Assembly (NCBI GenBank): GCA_902789735.1
Contig: CADAOZ010000005.1
Coordinates: forward strand, 62,001-126,000
DNA: 64,000 nt
Direction: 5' to 3'
Origin: an uncultured Lachnospiraceae bacterium
GTDB taxonomy: Bacteria; Bacillota; Clostridia; Lachnospirales; Lachnospiraceae
Shown here: positions 35,856 to 44,640 of the stretch, in pieces
How the letters are laid out: every line of letters starts with the position of its first letter
How positions within the stretch are numbered: the stretch's first letter is position 1
Made by a program: the position numbers and the translations under genes
The notes under the pieces: generated by a model
The model's input: the letters and a program-made list of their open reading frames with translations, nothing else
What the model was told of the DNA's origin: nothing
The model's database searches: none

Positions 35856-36973
35856 CTTTTCTCCTGTTTCTCGTGCTGTTCATAAAGAAAGGGAATACCG
35901 TACAGCAGGAAGGTCACGGCCGTTCCTGTCAGCAGGCCTCCTATATGGCCGGCGTTGTCGACCCCTGCAGAAGTGAGTCCTTCATAAATACAGAGAAAGA
36001 GCATAAAGAGCATCCGCTGCATGTTCATGCCCCTGTACCGTCCTTTATGCAGGAGGATGACCATGAACATGCCGCCCATAACGCCGAAGATGGCGCCGGA
36101 TGCGCCGGCAGATACCGTGTACATCTCTCCGTTCCGGACCATCAGGATCAGGGACAGCATGGCCCCGCCAAACCCGGAGCAGAAATAAATCAGCGCAAAG
36201 CGAAGGCTTCCCACTGCCTCTTCCAGCTGTTTTCCCAGGAAATAGAGGATGATCATGTTGTTGAGCAGATGGGAAGGGGTAAAATGGAGAAAGATGCATG
36301 TGAGCAGGCGCCACCACTGGCCGCTGCCCAGGACCAGTTCCGGGAACATGCCGCCGACGCGGATCATATAGTCGGAATTCTCCAGATTGCCGCCCAGGCT
36401 CAGGACCAGATAGGTGATCAGGTTGATCACAACAATGGCGCAGGTAACAAAGTGCTTTTTCTGTCCGACCAGGGCCCAGCGGACCGCCTCCTTCCAGCTT
36501 CCGGAAGGGACCGCGGACGGTTTCGGACGCTCCTGCGCGCGTCTGCCTGTCCCGGATGTCCCGGCTGCCGTAATCTCCTCCGCGGTCTGACGCAGGCCGT
36601 CAAAATCCGAAGGCTGATTCTCGAACAGAATCAGGCGGTTATGGACTTCGTCCACGAACCAGCAATATTCATTTTCCGTACTGATTTTCCTGCCGCTCTC
36701 CACATCTGCGGAAAAGAGGATGAACAGGGTCTGCATGGAGGCATTGGTCAGACGATAGGCCTGCCCCAGCCGGCTCCGGATAATGGGGATCTGCTCACTG
36801 ACCAGGCCGGTGTCCTTCTTCAGGTCCACGCAGGCCACGACCCGGCTGACGGTCCAGCCGCCCGGCGCGGCGGCATCCGCTTCCTCTTTAATATATATGT
36901 GGATCCATTCCGGCCTGCTGTCCGTACGCACGTAGCCCTTGCGCAGGAGTTGCTCTTCAAATTCTCTGATCAT
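35852..36973 (-). CDS. Rhomboid family intramembrane serine protease
   Basis: A 373-residue protein. The first 170 residues are soluble with no assigned domain. The rhomboid core follows: a helix near 185-205, the HLLNN segment of helix 2 (TPSHLLNNMIILYFLGKQLE), the catalytic serine in GASGAIFGVMGG and the catalytic histidine in AGHIGGLLTG. It cleaves transmembrane substrates; these are unknown. It overlaps yfbR and follows the lipoprotein gene by about 25 bases, forming a lipoprotein-rhomboid-yfbR unit. Confidence 0.92.
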   Translation of the reverse strand: MIREFEEQLLRKGYVRTDSRPEWIHIYIKEEADAAAPGGWTVSRVVACVDLKKDTGLVSEQIPIIRSRLGQAYRLTNASMQTLFILFSADVESGRKISTENEYCWFVDEVHNRLILFENQPSDFDGLRQTAEEITAAGTSGTGRRAQERPKPSAVPSGSWKEAVRWALVGQKKHFVTCAIVVINLITYLVLSLGGNLENSDYMIRVGGMFPELVLGSGQWWRLLTCIFLHFTPSHLLNNMIILYFLGKQLEEAVGSLRFALIYFCSGFGGAMLSLILMVRNGEMYTVSAGASGAIFGVMGGMFMVILLHKGRYRGMNMQRMLFMLFLCIYEGLTSAGVDNAGHIGGLLTGTAVTFLLYGIPFLYEQHEKQEKS

Positions 36974-36997
36974 GATAAAGGGGTCCGATCCTGGATT

Positions 36998-37642
36998 TTA
37001 CTTGCTTTCTTCCGCCTCTTCCTTTGTCAGGACGGTCTCCAGGTCTCCCGCGTGCAGGGTATAGGTTTTACCGCCGTCCTGTCCGTCTTCCACCGTTATG
37101 GAAGCTGCCGGCTCCGACTGGTCCAGCAGGGTAATGACACCTTTATCTTTGTCATATTCAAAAGTACCGGTTCTGTTCAGCAGTTTCTCATATTCGGAAA
37201 CATCGATCTTTTCTTCAATCTCCGCCTTTTTTTCTTCAATGACCGCGTTCTGCATATCCTCTACGGAATCATATTCATCCATAGTCTCCACGATCTGGGG
37301 ATACTGCTCCGGATCCACGTCCATGCTCTCCATGATGGCATTGAAAACCTCCTCCGCACGGCTGTCGATTTCATCAGAGATGGCCTGCCTGATGGTCCCG
37401 GGATCCGCAGACATGGTAAACGAAGTCTCCTTGTTCTCCTCTGTCAGGGTAATCGTGACATCCACGCTGCAGGACGCCTCTGAGGAGACGCCTGTGAAGT
37501 CCTCAAATTCCTGACGGTATACATCGGTCATATCCACTGCGCCCGTATAGGATCCGGCAAATTTTGAAGCGGAACTGCCGCATCCGGTCATCAGGGTGCA
37601 GATCATCAGTATGGCAAATGTCCACATGGCTGCTTTTTTCAT
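36998..37642 (-). CDS. Predicted lipoprotein of unknown function
   Basis: A 214-residue protein whose signal peptide MKKAAMWTFAILMICTLMTGC ends in a lipobox (LMTGC). The mature part is acidic with a helical, Glu-rich middle and two beta-rich ends (FAGSYTGAVDMTDVY; GTFEYDKDKGVITLLDQ). I recognise no domain family; the FEYD/ITLL pattern resembles small secreted beta-sandwich lipoproteins of Lachnospiraceae. Start chosen at MKKAAM after AGGAGG. Same strand as the rhomboid gene, so it may be co-transcribed. Confidence 0.75.
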   Translation of the reverse strand: MKKAAMWTFAILMICTLMTGCGSSASKFAGSYTGAVDMTDVYRQEFEDFTGVSSEASCSVDVTITLTEENKETSFTMSADPGTIRQAISDEIDSRAEEVFNAIMESMDVDPEQYPQIVETMDEYDSVEDMQNAVIEEKKAEIEEKIDVSEYEKLLNRTGTFEYDKDKGVITLLDQSEPAASITVEDGQDGGKTYTLHAGDLETVLTKEEAEESK

Positions 37643-37740
37643 AAAATCCTCCTGCTTTTGTGTTTCAGCTGTCAATATAACAGTTTAACATTCCTGTCCT
37701 GTCCGTCAAGAAAAAATGGTGTCAGCCATGGACCAGGGCC

Positions 37741-37770
37741 GTGAACCGGAAGTCTGACTTCCCGGTTCAC
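37741..37770. repeat. Palindromic repeat of the GAACCGG family
   Basis: GTGAACCGGAAG pairs with CTTCCCGGTTCAC (one bulged C) around TCTGA. It shares the GAACCGG ... AGTCTGAC ... CCGGTTC core with the four-copy array at 15375-15496 and the terminator hairpin at 63489-63543. The stop codon of the ion channel gene lies within its right arm. Confidence 0.8.
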
Positions 37771-38846
37771 AGTTTGATACAGACAATGGTATCCTTCGCT
37801 TCCAGGATAATATCGTCGGCCCCGACCAGGACACTGCCCCGGCGGATCACGGCAGATATACAGATACCGAAGCTGTCTTCCGCCTCCCCTATGGTGATCC
37901 GGCAAAAGGGCGAATCGGAATCCACATAAATGACTTCCGTCGTATTCTTATACTGGGATGCGGTAATATCCCGCTGCAGGCGTGTATACTGCTCCACGAA
38001 TCCGGCGGAAATAATGCCTGTCGGGATGGCCACGGCGCCCACGCCCAGGAAGGTCGTCAGAACTGCCAGGGTGCGGCCCAGAGGGGTAATCGGATAAATA
38101 TCGCCGTAGCCGACCGTAAATACGGTCGCCAGGCTCCACCAGATTCCGGAGAAAGCATTCTTAAAAACATCCGGCTGGGCGTCATGCTCCACGCTGTACA
38201 TGGAAAGGGAGGAGGCGACCATCAGAATCACGATGATCAGGATGGACGAGATGATCTGGTTCTTCTTTTCCGCAAGAACTGTGGTAATGACATTGAACGA
38301 GTCATAGTAGGCGTTGATCCGGAACAGATGGAAGATCCTGACCACCCGCAGGATGCGGAAGGCCGCAAAGCCTGACAGGAAAAAGAAAGGCAGAATGGTC
38401 AGCAGATCCACGATCCCGTCGAAGGACAAAAGGAATTTCAGGACGGCGCCGGCATGGCTGCTGCCCGGATAAAGATAATCCGCTGTCCAGATCCGCAGGG
38501 CGTACTCAATGGTAAAGATCACGACCGTGACCACTTCTATGCCCTTGAAGACCGGCATATAAGACTCCAGCTCAGAGAAGGTCTCCAGGATCAGAGCGGA
38601 TATGTTGAGGACAATGGCCAGCACCAGGAACAGATCGAACAGGCGGCTGGGCAGGTCTTCTGTCTGGCCGATCTGGATGATCTCAAAGATCCGCTTCCTG
38701 CCGTCTTCTTTTTTATCAGACTGCTCTTTTCCCAGATGGGGGATATCCGGCCTTTTGCCCGCGTACTCTTTTGTGCGGTTTTCATCCCTGCCGCCGGCGG
38801 TCCTGTTCCCGTTCCGGGCGGTCTTTTTTCTTTTCCTGGCTGCCAT
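37767..38846 (-). CDS. Voltage-gated potassium channel (Kv-like)
   Basis: A 359-residue six-helix ion channel. A basic N-terminus of about 60 residues precedes S1-S4; S4 at 164-176 carries regularly spaced arginines (FRILRVVRIFHLF). The pore helix and selectivity filter are at 230-250 with TVGYGD at 244-249. After S6 a short cytoplasmic part (about 285-359) ends in a TrkA-C-like strand pattern (GSVLVGADDIILEAKDTIVCIKL). Potassium selectivity follows from the filter. Start at MAARKRKK after GAGG; the longer upstream frame has no ribosome site. Confidence 0.9.
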   Translation of the reverse strand: MAARKRKKTARNGNRTAGGRDENRTKEYAGKRPDIPHLGKEQSDKKEDGRKRIFEIIQIGQTEDLPSRLFDLFLVLAIVLNISALILETFSELESYMPVFKGIEVVTVVIFTIEYALRIWTADYLYPGSSHAGAVLKFLLSFDGIVDLLTILPFFFLSGFAAFRILRVVRIFHLFRINAYYDSFNVITTVLAEKKNQIISSILIIVILMVASSLSMYSVEHDAQPDVFKNAFSGIWWSLATVFTVGYGDIYPITPLGRTLAVLTTFLGVGAVAIPTGIISAGFVEQYTRLQRDITASQYKNTTEVIYVDSDSPFCRITIGEAEDSFGICISAVIRRGSVLVGADDIILEAKDTIVCIKL

Positions 38847-38970
38847 TTCAGTTCCTCTGTCCGGCCGCTGTCCCCGCGCAGGCGGGGCTTCCGCGGCATT
38901 CTGTCTCAATACTTTTACAGGGTGATGTGCTATTATTGATTATATCGGAAAGATTGGAGGAAGAAAAGCT

Positions 38971-39702
38971 GTGCATCCGGCAGAACTGCGGCTTCAGCTG
39001 CAAAAGGAAATCGATCTGTTTTATGAAGGAGGTCAGAAAGACCCCATGCCGGTCCTGGCGTGCCTGAAAGAAGCGGCCGCCGCGGGACTGACCTTCCCCG
39101 CGTGTCTGCCCGCTTCCCCGGAGACAGGCGGTCCGGCCGTCTGGCTGCGGGCATATAAGGAAGACAGGCCGGACCTGCAGGCCATGACACTGGAAGCCAT
39201 GGTCCGGCAGGTCCGCAGCCGGGATCACTGCCCCGGCATCCTCCTTTTTCCGGGAGAACGTCCCGTTTATCTGACACGGGATCTCTTCCCTATGGTCTGC
39301 GGCAGTGAAGCAGACAGACAGGAAACCGGGCGGGATTCCGTCAGGCGCCTGCTGGCGCAGGGCGACGCTTACCGGGATCCGGAAGGCAGCTATGACGCGG
39401 CCGCTTCGCTTGCCTGTTACCGGCAGGCTTATGAGGCCGCCCGGGCCGACAGGGAATCCCCCGAATATATCGAAGCCTGCCTGCGGCTGGCCGGATACCA
39501 TGGCGACCTGCTTGAGGAAGAAGAGCTGTCAGAGGTGCTGGACCAGGCCATCCGGTACGCCGGTCTCCTGGTCAATGCCGGCCGCCCGGAAGGTCCGGAC
39601 CTGCTGATCCGGGCAAAAAGGGCGCAGGAACAGGCCATGGAAAAAGCAGCCCGGCGCATGCTCTATGCCCGCGCGCTGCCTGCTTCCTTTTTTGAATTCT
39701 GA
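38971..39702 (+). CDS. Protein of unknown function
   Basis: A 243-residue soluble protein, started at GTG with GGAGG ten bases before. I recognise no family. The N-terminal 110 residues are mixed alpha/beta with PVLACLKEAAAAGLTFPACLP and CPGILLFPGERPVYLTRDLF; the rest is helical and TPR-like (SYDAAASLACYRQAYEAARAD, YIEACLRLAGYHGD). It is divergent from the potassium channel gene with about 125 bases between and is followed by a terminator. No transmembrane or signal segment. Codon use matches its neighbours. Confidence 0.7.
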   Translation: MHPAELRLQLQKEIDLFYEGGQKDPMPVLACLKEAAAAGLTFPACLPASPETGGPAVWLRAYKEDRPDLQAMTLEAMVRQVRSRDHCPGILLFPGERPVYLTRDLFPMVCGSEADRQETGRDSVRRLLAQGDAYRDPEGSYDAAASLACYRQAYEAARADRESPEYIEACLRLAGYHGDLLEEEELSEVLDQAIRYAGLLVNAGRPEGPDLLIRAKRAQEQAMEKAARRMLYARALPASFFEF

Positions 39703-39739
39703 CCCCGGAATCTGTCCTCCGCCGTAATGGTTATAAAAC

Positions 39740-39779
39740 AGGACAGCGGATGTCCCCCTGCGGAGACATTCGCTGTCCT
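39740..39779. terminator. Bidirectional terminator between the unknown gene and rpiB
   Basis: AGGACAGCG pairs with CGCTGTCCT, with further inner pairing. On the minus strand TGTTTTATAA follows, ending the rpiB transcript; on the plus strand the T-tract is weak. Confidence 0.65.
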
Positions 39780-39812
39780 TTGTCCTGCTTATCTGATACA
39801 GAAGCTGCCGGC

Positions 39813-40292
39813 TTATTCTGCGTCTGCGGGCATCTTGTCGGCATAGCCGTAATCACGCTCTACCTGACAGATCAGGTCTACCCGGCGGGCATGACGGCCG
39901 CCCTGGAATTCCGCGTCAAAGAAAGCGTCGCAGATCATCTTGCCCAGCTCTACGCCGACGACACGCTCGCCCATGGCAACGATCTGGCAGTTATTATGCT
40001 CGGCGATCATTTTTGCTGTGTAGGGTTCACTGCAGACGCCGGCCCGGATTCCGGGAACCTTGTTGGCCGCGAGAGAAATGCCAACGCCTGTTCCGCAGAC
40101 CAGAACGCCCTTGTCAATCTCACCACGTTTGATGGCTTCCGCCACCTTTCTGCCGGGAATGGGATAATCCACCTTCTCTGTCGGGCTGTAAGCACCGAAA
40201 TCCACACATTCAAATCCGCGTTCCTTCATATGCTGCAGCAGGGCGTCTTTCAGGCCCAGTGCCGCGTGGTCACTTCCAAATCCTATTTTCAT
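39813..40292 (-). CDS. rpiB: Ribose-5-phosphate isomerase B
   Basis: A 159-residue RpiB/LacAB family isomerase that interconverts ribose-5-P and ribulose-5-P in the pentose phosphate pathway. MKIGFGSDHAALGLK starts the fold, Cys66 in VCGTGVGIS is the catalytic base, and the anion-binding EHNNCQIVAMG and GGRHARRV follow. GGAGG precedes the chosen ATG. The LacA/B subunits of galactose-6-P isomerase are the alternative, but they come as pairs and none is seen. Confidence 0.95.
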   Translation of the reverse strand: MKIGFGSDHAALGLKDALLQHMKERGFECVDFGAYSPTEKVDYPIPGRKVAEAIKRGEIDKGVLVCGTGVGISLAANKVPGIRAGVCSEPYTAKMIAEHNNCQIVAMGERVVGVELGKMICDAFFDAEFQGGRHARRVDLICQVERDYGYADKMPADAE

Positions 40293-40445
40293 TTCCTTAC
40301 CTCCCTGATTTCTTTTGACAGTACCGGCCGGCAGGCAGTGCATGCCGGCCGGGCTGTCTCCTAATCCATCTGTATTTTATATTACACCTGTCCGTGCCGT
40401 CGGAAAAGATTCCTTTTTATGATTATTTGCGCATTTCCTGCCTTT

Positions 40446-42245
40446 TTATGCGTAAAGCGCTTCCAGCTCCGAAATCACCCTGTCAAAGACCTCCAAAGCT
40501 TCATCGACCGGCCTGCCGGCGGACATATCCACGCCCGCGATCCTGAGCAGGCTGACCGGATCATCCGTACAGCCGCTGGAAAGAAATTCCAGGTAAGGCC
40601 GTACTGCTGTCTCCCCCTCTTCCAGAATACGATGGGCAATGGCGACCGCCGCCGCGAAACTGGTCGCGTACTGGTATACATAGAAGTTGTAATAGAAATG
40701 CGGAATCCGGCACCATTCACAGGCGATCAGGGGATCCGATACCATATCTTCCCCGAAATACTGCTGATTCAGTTCATAGTAGACCGCGGAGAGGGCGTCC
40801 GCTGTCAGGGGCTGTCCGGCTTCGGCCATGGCGTTGGTCCTGCGCTCAAATTCTTCGAACATGACCTGACGGAAGAGAGTCCCCTTAAAATTATCCAGAT
40901 AGTGGTTGAGCAGGTAAGCCCTTTCCTGTTTTGAACCGGCACGCTGCAGCAGATATTCCAGCAGAAGGACTTCATTCGTGGTAGAGGCCACTTCCGCCAC
41001 AAAGATCCTGTACCTGGAATCCAGGAAGCTCTGCTTCCGGTTGGAATACCAGGTATGGATGGAGTGGCCCATCTCATGAACCAGGGTAAAGACATCATCC
41101 AGGGTATCTGCCCAGTTGAGCAGCATATAAGGATGGACCGCGTATACGCCGGTGGAATAGGCACCGCCCCGCTTGCCTTCATTCTCGACCACATCGATCC
41201 ACCGGTTCTCATAGGCTTCCCTGACCACCTGCAGATACTCTTCGCCCAGGGGCGCCAGGGCCCGGAGAGAGATCTCCTTTGCCTCCTCATAGGTCACCTT
41301 TTTCTGATAGTCCGCCACCATAGGCACATAGACATCATACATATGCAGTTCATCGACCCCCAGCAGCTTTTTCCGCAGGGAAACATAACGGTGCATCTTG
41401 TCCAGTCCCCTGCGGGTGCTCTCGATCAGGTTGTCGCAGACGGAAGGATCCACATTATTGCCATCGACCGCCGCCTCAAAGGTGGAGGCATACTTTCTGG
41501 CCCTGGCATTAAATATCTGCTGTTTGACCTGACCATCATACAGCGCGGCCCAGGTATTGCGGAATTCCCGGTAGCGTTCATAGAATTTCTCAAATACCTC
41601 TTTACGCAGGGCTCTGTCAGGGGACATCATCAGCGGTACAAAGCGGCCGTTACTGATCGTAATCGTTTCTCCCTCCGGTCCCGTAACAGATGGAAATTTG
41701 AGATCGGCGCTGATCAGCATGCTGAAGCTGTTATAGGGGACCGCTGCCATTTCACCGGCGGAAGCCAGCAGGCGCTCCATCTCCGTAGAAAGGGCATGGT
41801 CCCGGGTCCGGATGACTTCTTTGATGGAGACCCGGTACCGCAGCAGGTCCGGGACCTGCCTGTAATATTCCTCCAGACGGTCTTCGGACAGGGACAGGAT
41901 CTCCGGCTCGATAAAGGAAAGCTTCTCCGCGATCTGTACCTCAGCGCTCTGAGCCCGGAGGGTCAGGGCCTGATTGTCCGCGTTGGCCGTGTCCTGATCA
42001 TATTTCATAGACGCGTATGTAGAAAAGCTGTAGAGAGTCTCCATACAGACAGCGTAAAGGTCCATGCCCTTTTTCATGGTCTCCGCATCCCGGACAAATT
42101 GTCCTTCGTAAGCGGCCAGCTCTCCGGCCAGGGCAAGGCCCTTTTGCACATCCGCTTCCCAGGCTGCCGTATCTTCATAAATATCTTCCAGTTTCCAGGT
42201 CAGTTCCTCCGGGACCTGGTTCCTTACCGGTAATTTCTGTTCCAT
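40446..42245 (-). CDS. pepF: Oligoendopeptidase F
   Basis: A 599-residue M3-family zinc metallopeptidase. The zinc site is HEMGHSIHTWY near residue 390, with the downstream Glu in VAEVASTTNEVLLLEYLL. The N-terminal PEELTWKLEDIYEDTAAWEAD and the C-terminal HFYYNFYVYQYATSFAAA are typical. It hydrolyses peptides of about 7-17 residues in the cytoplasm. Length fits the family. Single-gene unit between rpiB and cysK. Confidence 0.95.
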   Translation of the reverse strand: MEQKLPVRNQVPEELTWKLEDIYEDTAAWEADVQKGLALAGELAAYEGQFVRDAETMKKGMDLYAVCMETLYSFSTYASMKYDQDTANADNQALTLRAQSAEVQIAEKLSFIEPEILSLSEDRLEEYYRQVPDLLRYRVSIKEVIRTRDHALSTEMERLLASAGEMAAVPYNSFSMLISADLKFPSVTGPEGETITISNGRFVPLMMSPDRALRKEVFEKFYERYREFRNTWAALYDGQVKQQIFNARARKYASTFEAAVDGNNVDPSVCDNLIESTRRGLDKMHRYVSLRKKLLGVDELHMYDVYVPMVADYQKKVTYEEAKEISLRALAPLGEEYLQVVREAYENRWIDVVENEGKRGGAYSTGVYAVHPYMLLNWADTLDDVFTLVHEMGHSIHTWYSNRKQSFLDSRYRIFVAEVASTTNEVLLLEYLLQRAGSKQERAYLLNHYLDNFKGTLFRQVMFEEFERRTNAMAEAGQPLTADALSAVYYELNQQYFGEDMVSDPLIACEWCRIPHFYYNFYVYQYATSFAAAVAIAHRILEEGETAVRPYLEFLSSGCTDDPVSLLRIAGVDMSAGRPVDEALEVFDRVISELEALYA

Positions 42246-42381
42246 GGCTGTTTCCTTTCTGTTCTGGTACCCTTTCTATTGGACGCGCCCTTCCGGACCT
42301 GCGGCAGATCCGGATCTGGCTGCGCATTCTCCTGATGACAAAATCCAGTATAACATAAGCAGGCCGCATTTTCTCCGGTAC

Positions 42382-42418
42382 AAAAAAAGAGGACGCAGAC
42401 AAGAAATGTCCGCATCCT
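42382..42418 (-). terminator. Terminator of cysK
   Basis: A 12-bp stem with one mismatch (AGGATGCGGACA with TGTCTGCGTCCT) around TTTCT, followed on the minus strand by CTTTTTTTG. Confidence 0.85.
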
Positions 42419-42494
42419 CCGGTTCTGTCCTTTTTATACTCTCTGCTTCTTCGGCGGCTGCCGCCGGATGGAAACCGCTGCCAGGGCCGGCAGG

Positions 42495-43427
42495 TCAGTC
42501 AATGAAAAGAGGGGTGGAATAATATCTGTCACCGCTGTCCGGCAGCAGGGCGACAATGGTCTTGCCCCTGTTCTCAGGCTTCTGCGCCTCCAGGATGGCC
42601 GCGTGAAGAGCGGCGCCGGAGGAAATACCGGTCAGAATGCCCTCCGTCACAGCCAGACTCTTGGAAGCCCTGAAGGCATCCTCATTCTCAATGGTCACGA
42701 TTCTGTTATATACGGAGGTATTGAGCACGGAAGGAACAAAGCCCGCGCCGATGCCCTGGATCTTGTGGGCGCCGGCCCTGCCCTGGGAAAGGACCGGAGA
42801 ACCGGCCGGTTCGACCGCGATGATCTCAACGCCGGGCTTCTGGCTCTTCAGATACGTGCCCACGCCGGTCAGGGTGCCGCCTGTACCTACGCCCGCGATA
42901 AAGATATCGACCTGGCCGTCTGTATCCTTCCAGATCTCCGGACCGGTGGTCGCCGCATGGATGGCCGGGTTGGCGGGATTATCAAACTGAGCAGGGATAA
43001 AAGAGCCTTCAATCTCCTGGGCCAGTTCATTGGCCTTCTCGATGGCCCCCTTCATGCCAAGAGAGCCCCGGGTCAGTACGACTTTGGCTCCATATGCCTT
43101 GAGGATATTCCTTCGCTCTACGCTCATGGTATCCGGCATGGTCAGAATGATTTTATAGCCCTTTGCCGCCGCGACCGAAGCCAGGCCGATGCCGGTATTG
43201 CCCGAAGTAGGCTCAATAATGGTGGATCCTTCCCTGAGCAGTCCCTTCTTCTCCGCGTCCTCGATCATGGCCGCAGCGATCCGGTCTTTGACAGAGCCTG
43301 CGGGATTGAAATATTCCAGTTTGGCCAGCAGTTTCGCTTCCAGTCCAAGTTTCCGTTCCAGGTTGACCAGCTCGACAAGAGGCGTATTTCCGATCAGTCC
43401 GATTGTTCCTTTATAAATGTTCGCCAT
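42495..43427 (-). CDS. cysK: Cysteine synthase (O-acetylserine thiol-lyase)
   Basis: A 310-residue PLP enzyme that makes cysteine from O-acetylserine and sulfide. PLP lysine Lys47 is in NPAGSVKDR, the substrate loop TSGNTG is at 74-79, and the phosphate loop GVGTGGTLTG and closing LLPDSGDRYYST are present. It has a good promoter and an inverted repeat just before the ribosome site, so it is probably regulated. CysE is not in the window. Confidence 0.95.
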   Translation of the reverse strand: MANIYKGTIGLIGNTPLVELVNLERKLGLEAKLLAKLEYFNPAGSVKDRIAAAMIEDAEKKGLLREGSTIIEPTSGNTGIGLASVAAAKGYKIILTMPDTMSVERRNILKAYGAKVVLTRGSLGMKGAIEKANELAQEIEGSFIPAQFDNPANPAIHAATTGPEIWKDTDGQVDIFIAGVGTGGTLTGVGTYLKSQKPGVEIIAVEPAGSPVLSQGRAGAHKIQGIGAGFVPSVLNTSVYNRIVTIENEDAFRASKSLAVTEGILTGISSGAALHAAILEAQKPENRGKTIVALLPDSGDRYYSTPLFID

Positions 43428-43444
43428 TGTCCTTCCTCCGTTCT

Positions 43445-43467
43445 AATCCTACTATTCAATTAGGATT
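43445..43467 (-). promoter_or_regulatory. Inverted repeat in the cysK leader
   Basis: AATCCTA and TAGGATT separated by nine bases, 18 bases before the cysK start codon and just after the presumed transcription start. It could be an operator or a small leader hairpin close to the ribosome site. Confidence 0.45.
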
Positions 43468-43489
43468 TATCTGTTTTTGCTATGGCTGT

Positions 43490-43518
43490 ATCTTAACATC
43501 CCCGGTCCTGCCTGTCAA
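43490..43518 (-). promoter_or_regulatory. Promoter of cysK
   Basis: On the minus strand a consensus TTGACA, 17 bases, then TAAGAT. An AT-rich ATTCCTATAGG palindrome lies just upstream of the -35 box. Confidence 0.7.
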
Positions 43519-43570
43519 GAACATATTTTGTAATTCCTATAGGTATAGTATGATATTGGATAAAATATTT

Positions 43571-43600
43571 CCTCCGCGCGTTTTTGTCTCCGCGCGGAGG
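43571..43600 (-). terminator. Hairpin ending the kinase-phosphatase-vWA operon
   Basis: A perfect 10-bp stem, CCTCCGCGCG with CGCGCGGAGG, nine bases after the kinase stop codon. The following minus-strand sequence is AT-rich but not a clean T-tract. Confidence 0.6.
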
Positions 43601-43608
43601 TCATCCGG

Positions 43609-44625
43609 CTACAAATCTCCTGCTTCCCGGAAAAAATCGCTCGAAAATTTCAGCTTCGTGTTAACGCTGACCGGTCCTTTTCTGCCTTCCTCGGATTCCT
43701 CCGGCCGGTGGATATGATCATCCTCCTTATGGGGCGTCTGATCCGGAAAATGCTCCAGGCAGTAGGCCGTCAGCCGGGAATAGACCTCTGCTGCCGCGGC
43801 CCTCTGCTCCGGATCTTTACGCAGCATGCTTTCAATGATCTCCCGCAGCCCGGGTGACGGGATCGCCTCCTTATCCGCTTTCAGGACAAAATCATCCAGG
43901 ACCGCTTCGTGGGCGTAATCATAGGCATCCGTATCAAACGCGGGCAGTTTTCCGGTCAGATACTGATGGAACAAAAGGCCCATTGCGAACACGTCCATCT
44001 TACAGGATAGTACGGCTTCTTCTCCGCATAAAAACATACAGGCCTCCGGTGACAGATAGACCTGATCCCCTTCCAGATCCTCTTCCTGCTCCGGAGGGTC
44101 ATACTCGTAAAAGCAGCCGTCAAAATCTATGATCTTGGCGACAGGTTTTCCCCCTTTGGACATATGGACGATCACATTGGTATCCTTGATATCCGTATGG
44201 ATGATATGTTTCGAGTGCAGGGCCGCCAGGCTGTGGATGGCTGTTCTGCAAAGCAGAAGCCTGTCCTGCAGCGGCAGCCAGGCAATCCGGTCCAGAGCCG
44301 GCCCATCCGATTTGATCCATCTGGCCGTCATATAATAACGGGAATCAACCCGGAAAAACTCTGCGATTCTGACCAGATTTCCATCGGACGCTTCGTTGAT
44401 ATCCCTGTACAGTTCATATTTTTTTGCTTCAAAGCGCTCACAATCCCGGATCCTTTCGATCCGCAGATCCTTGTCCAGCGATACCTCGTCCGGATATCTG
44501 GGGTCCATGAATTCTTTTATAAAAAAACGGATCCCGCCTTTTTGGGCAATGGTCCACCTGGAAAAGCCGGCGTTCTGATTTTGAAAGGGCCGGATCAGTT
44601 CATAGTGATTGATAATTTCCGCCAT
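43609..44625 (-). CDS. Eukaryotic-like serine/threonine protein kinase
   Basis: A 338-residue kinase with all main catalytic features: ATP-binding Lys37 (FFIKEF), catalytic loop HTDIKDTN at 143-150 (Asp145, Lys147, Asn150; T in place of the usual R of HRD), metal-binding DFD at 167-169 in place of DFG, and SPEA at 192-195 for APE. It has no transmembrane or PASTA domain, so it is not PrkC; it is cytoplasmic. The 50-residue C-terminal tail is charged (HKEDDHIHRPEE). It is last in an operon with PP2C, vWA and two zinc-binding membrane proteins, 15 bases after the PP2C gene; these are its likely partners. Confidence 0.88.
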   Translation of the reverse strand: MAEIINHYELIRPFQNQNAGFSRWTIAQKGGIRFFIKEFMDPRYPDEVSLDKDLRIERIRDCERFEAKKYELYRDINEASDGNLVRIAEFFRVDSRYYMTARWIKSDGPALDRIAWLPLQDRLLLCRTAIHSLAALHSKHIIHTDIKDTNVIVHMSKGGKPVAKIIDFDGCFYEYDPPEQEEDLEGDQVYLSPEACMFLCGEEAVLSCKMDVFAMGLLFHQYLTGKLPAFDTDAYDYAHEAVLDDFVLKADKEAIPSPGLREIIESMLRKDPEQRAAAAEVYSRLTAYCLEHFPDQTPHKEDDHIHRPEESEEGRKGPVSVNTKLKFSSDFFREAGDL

Positions 44626-44640
44626 CGGAATATAACCCCG

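Noticed and set aside
40395..40445. A terminator after pepF
   Set aside because: A nine-bp stem with a wobble pair is present but no T-tract follows on the minus strand.
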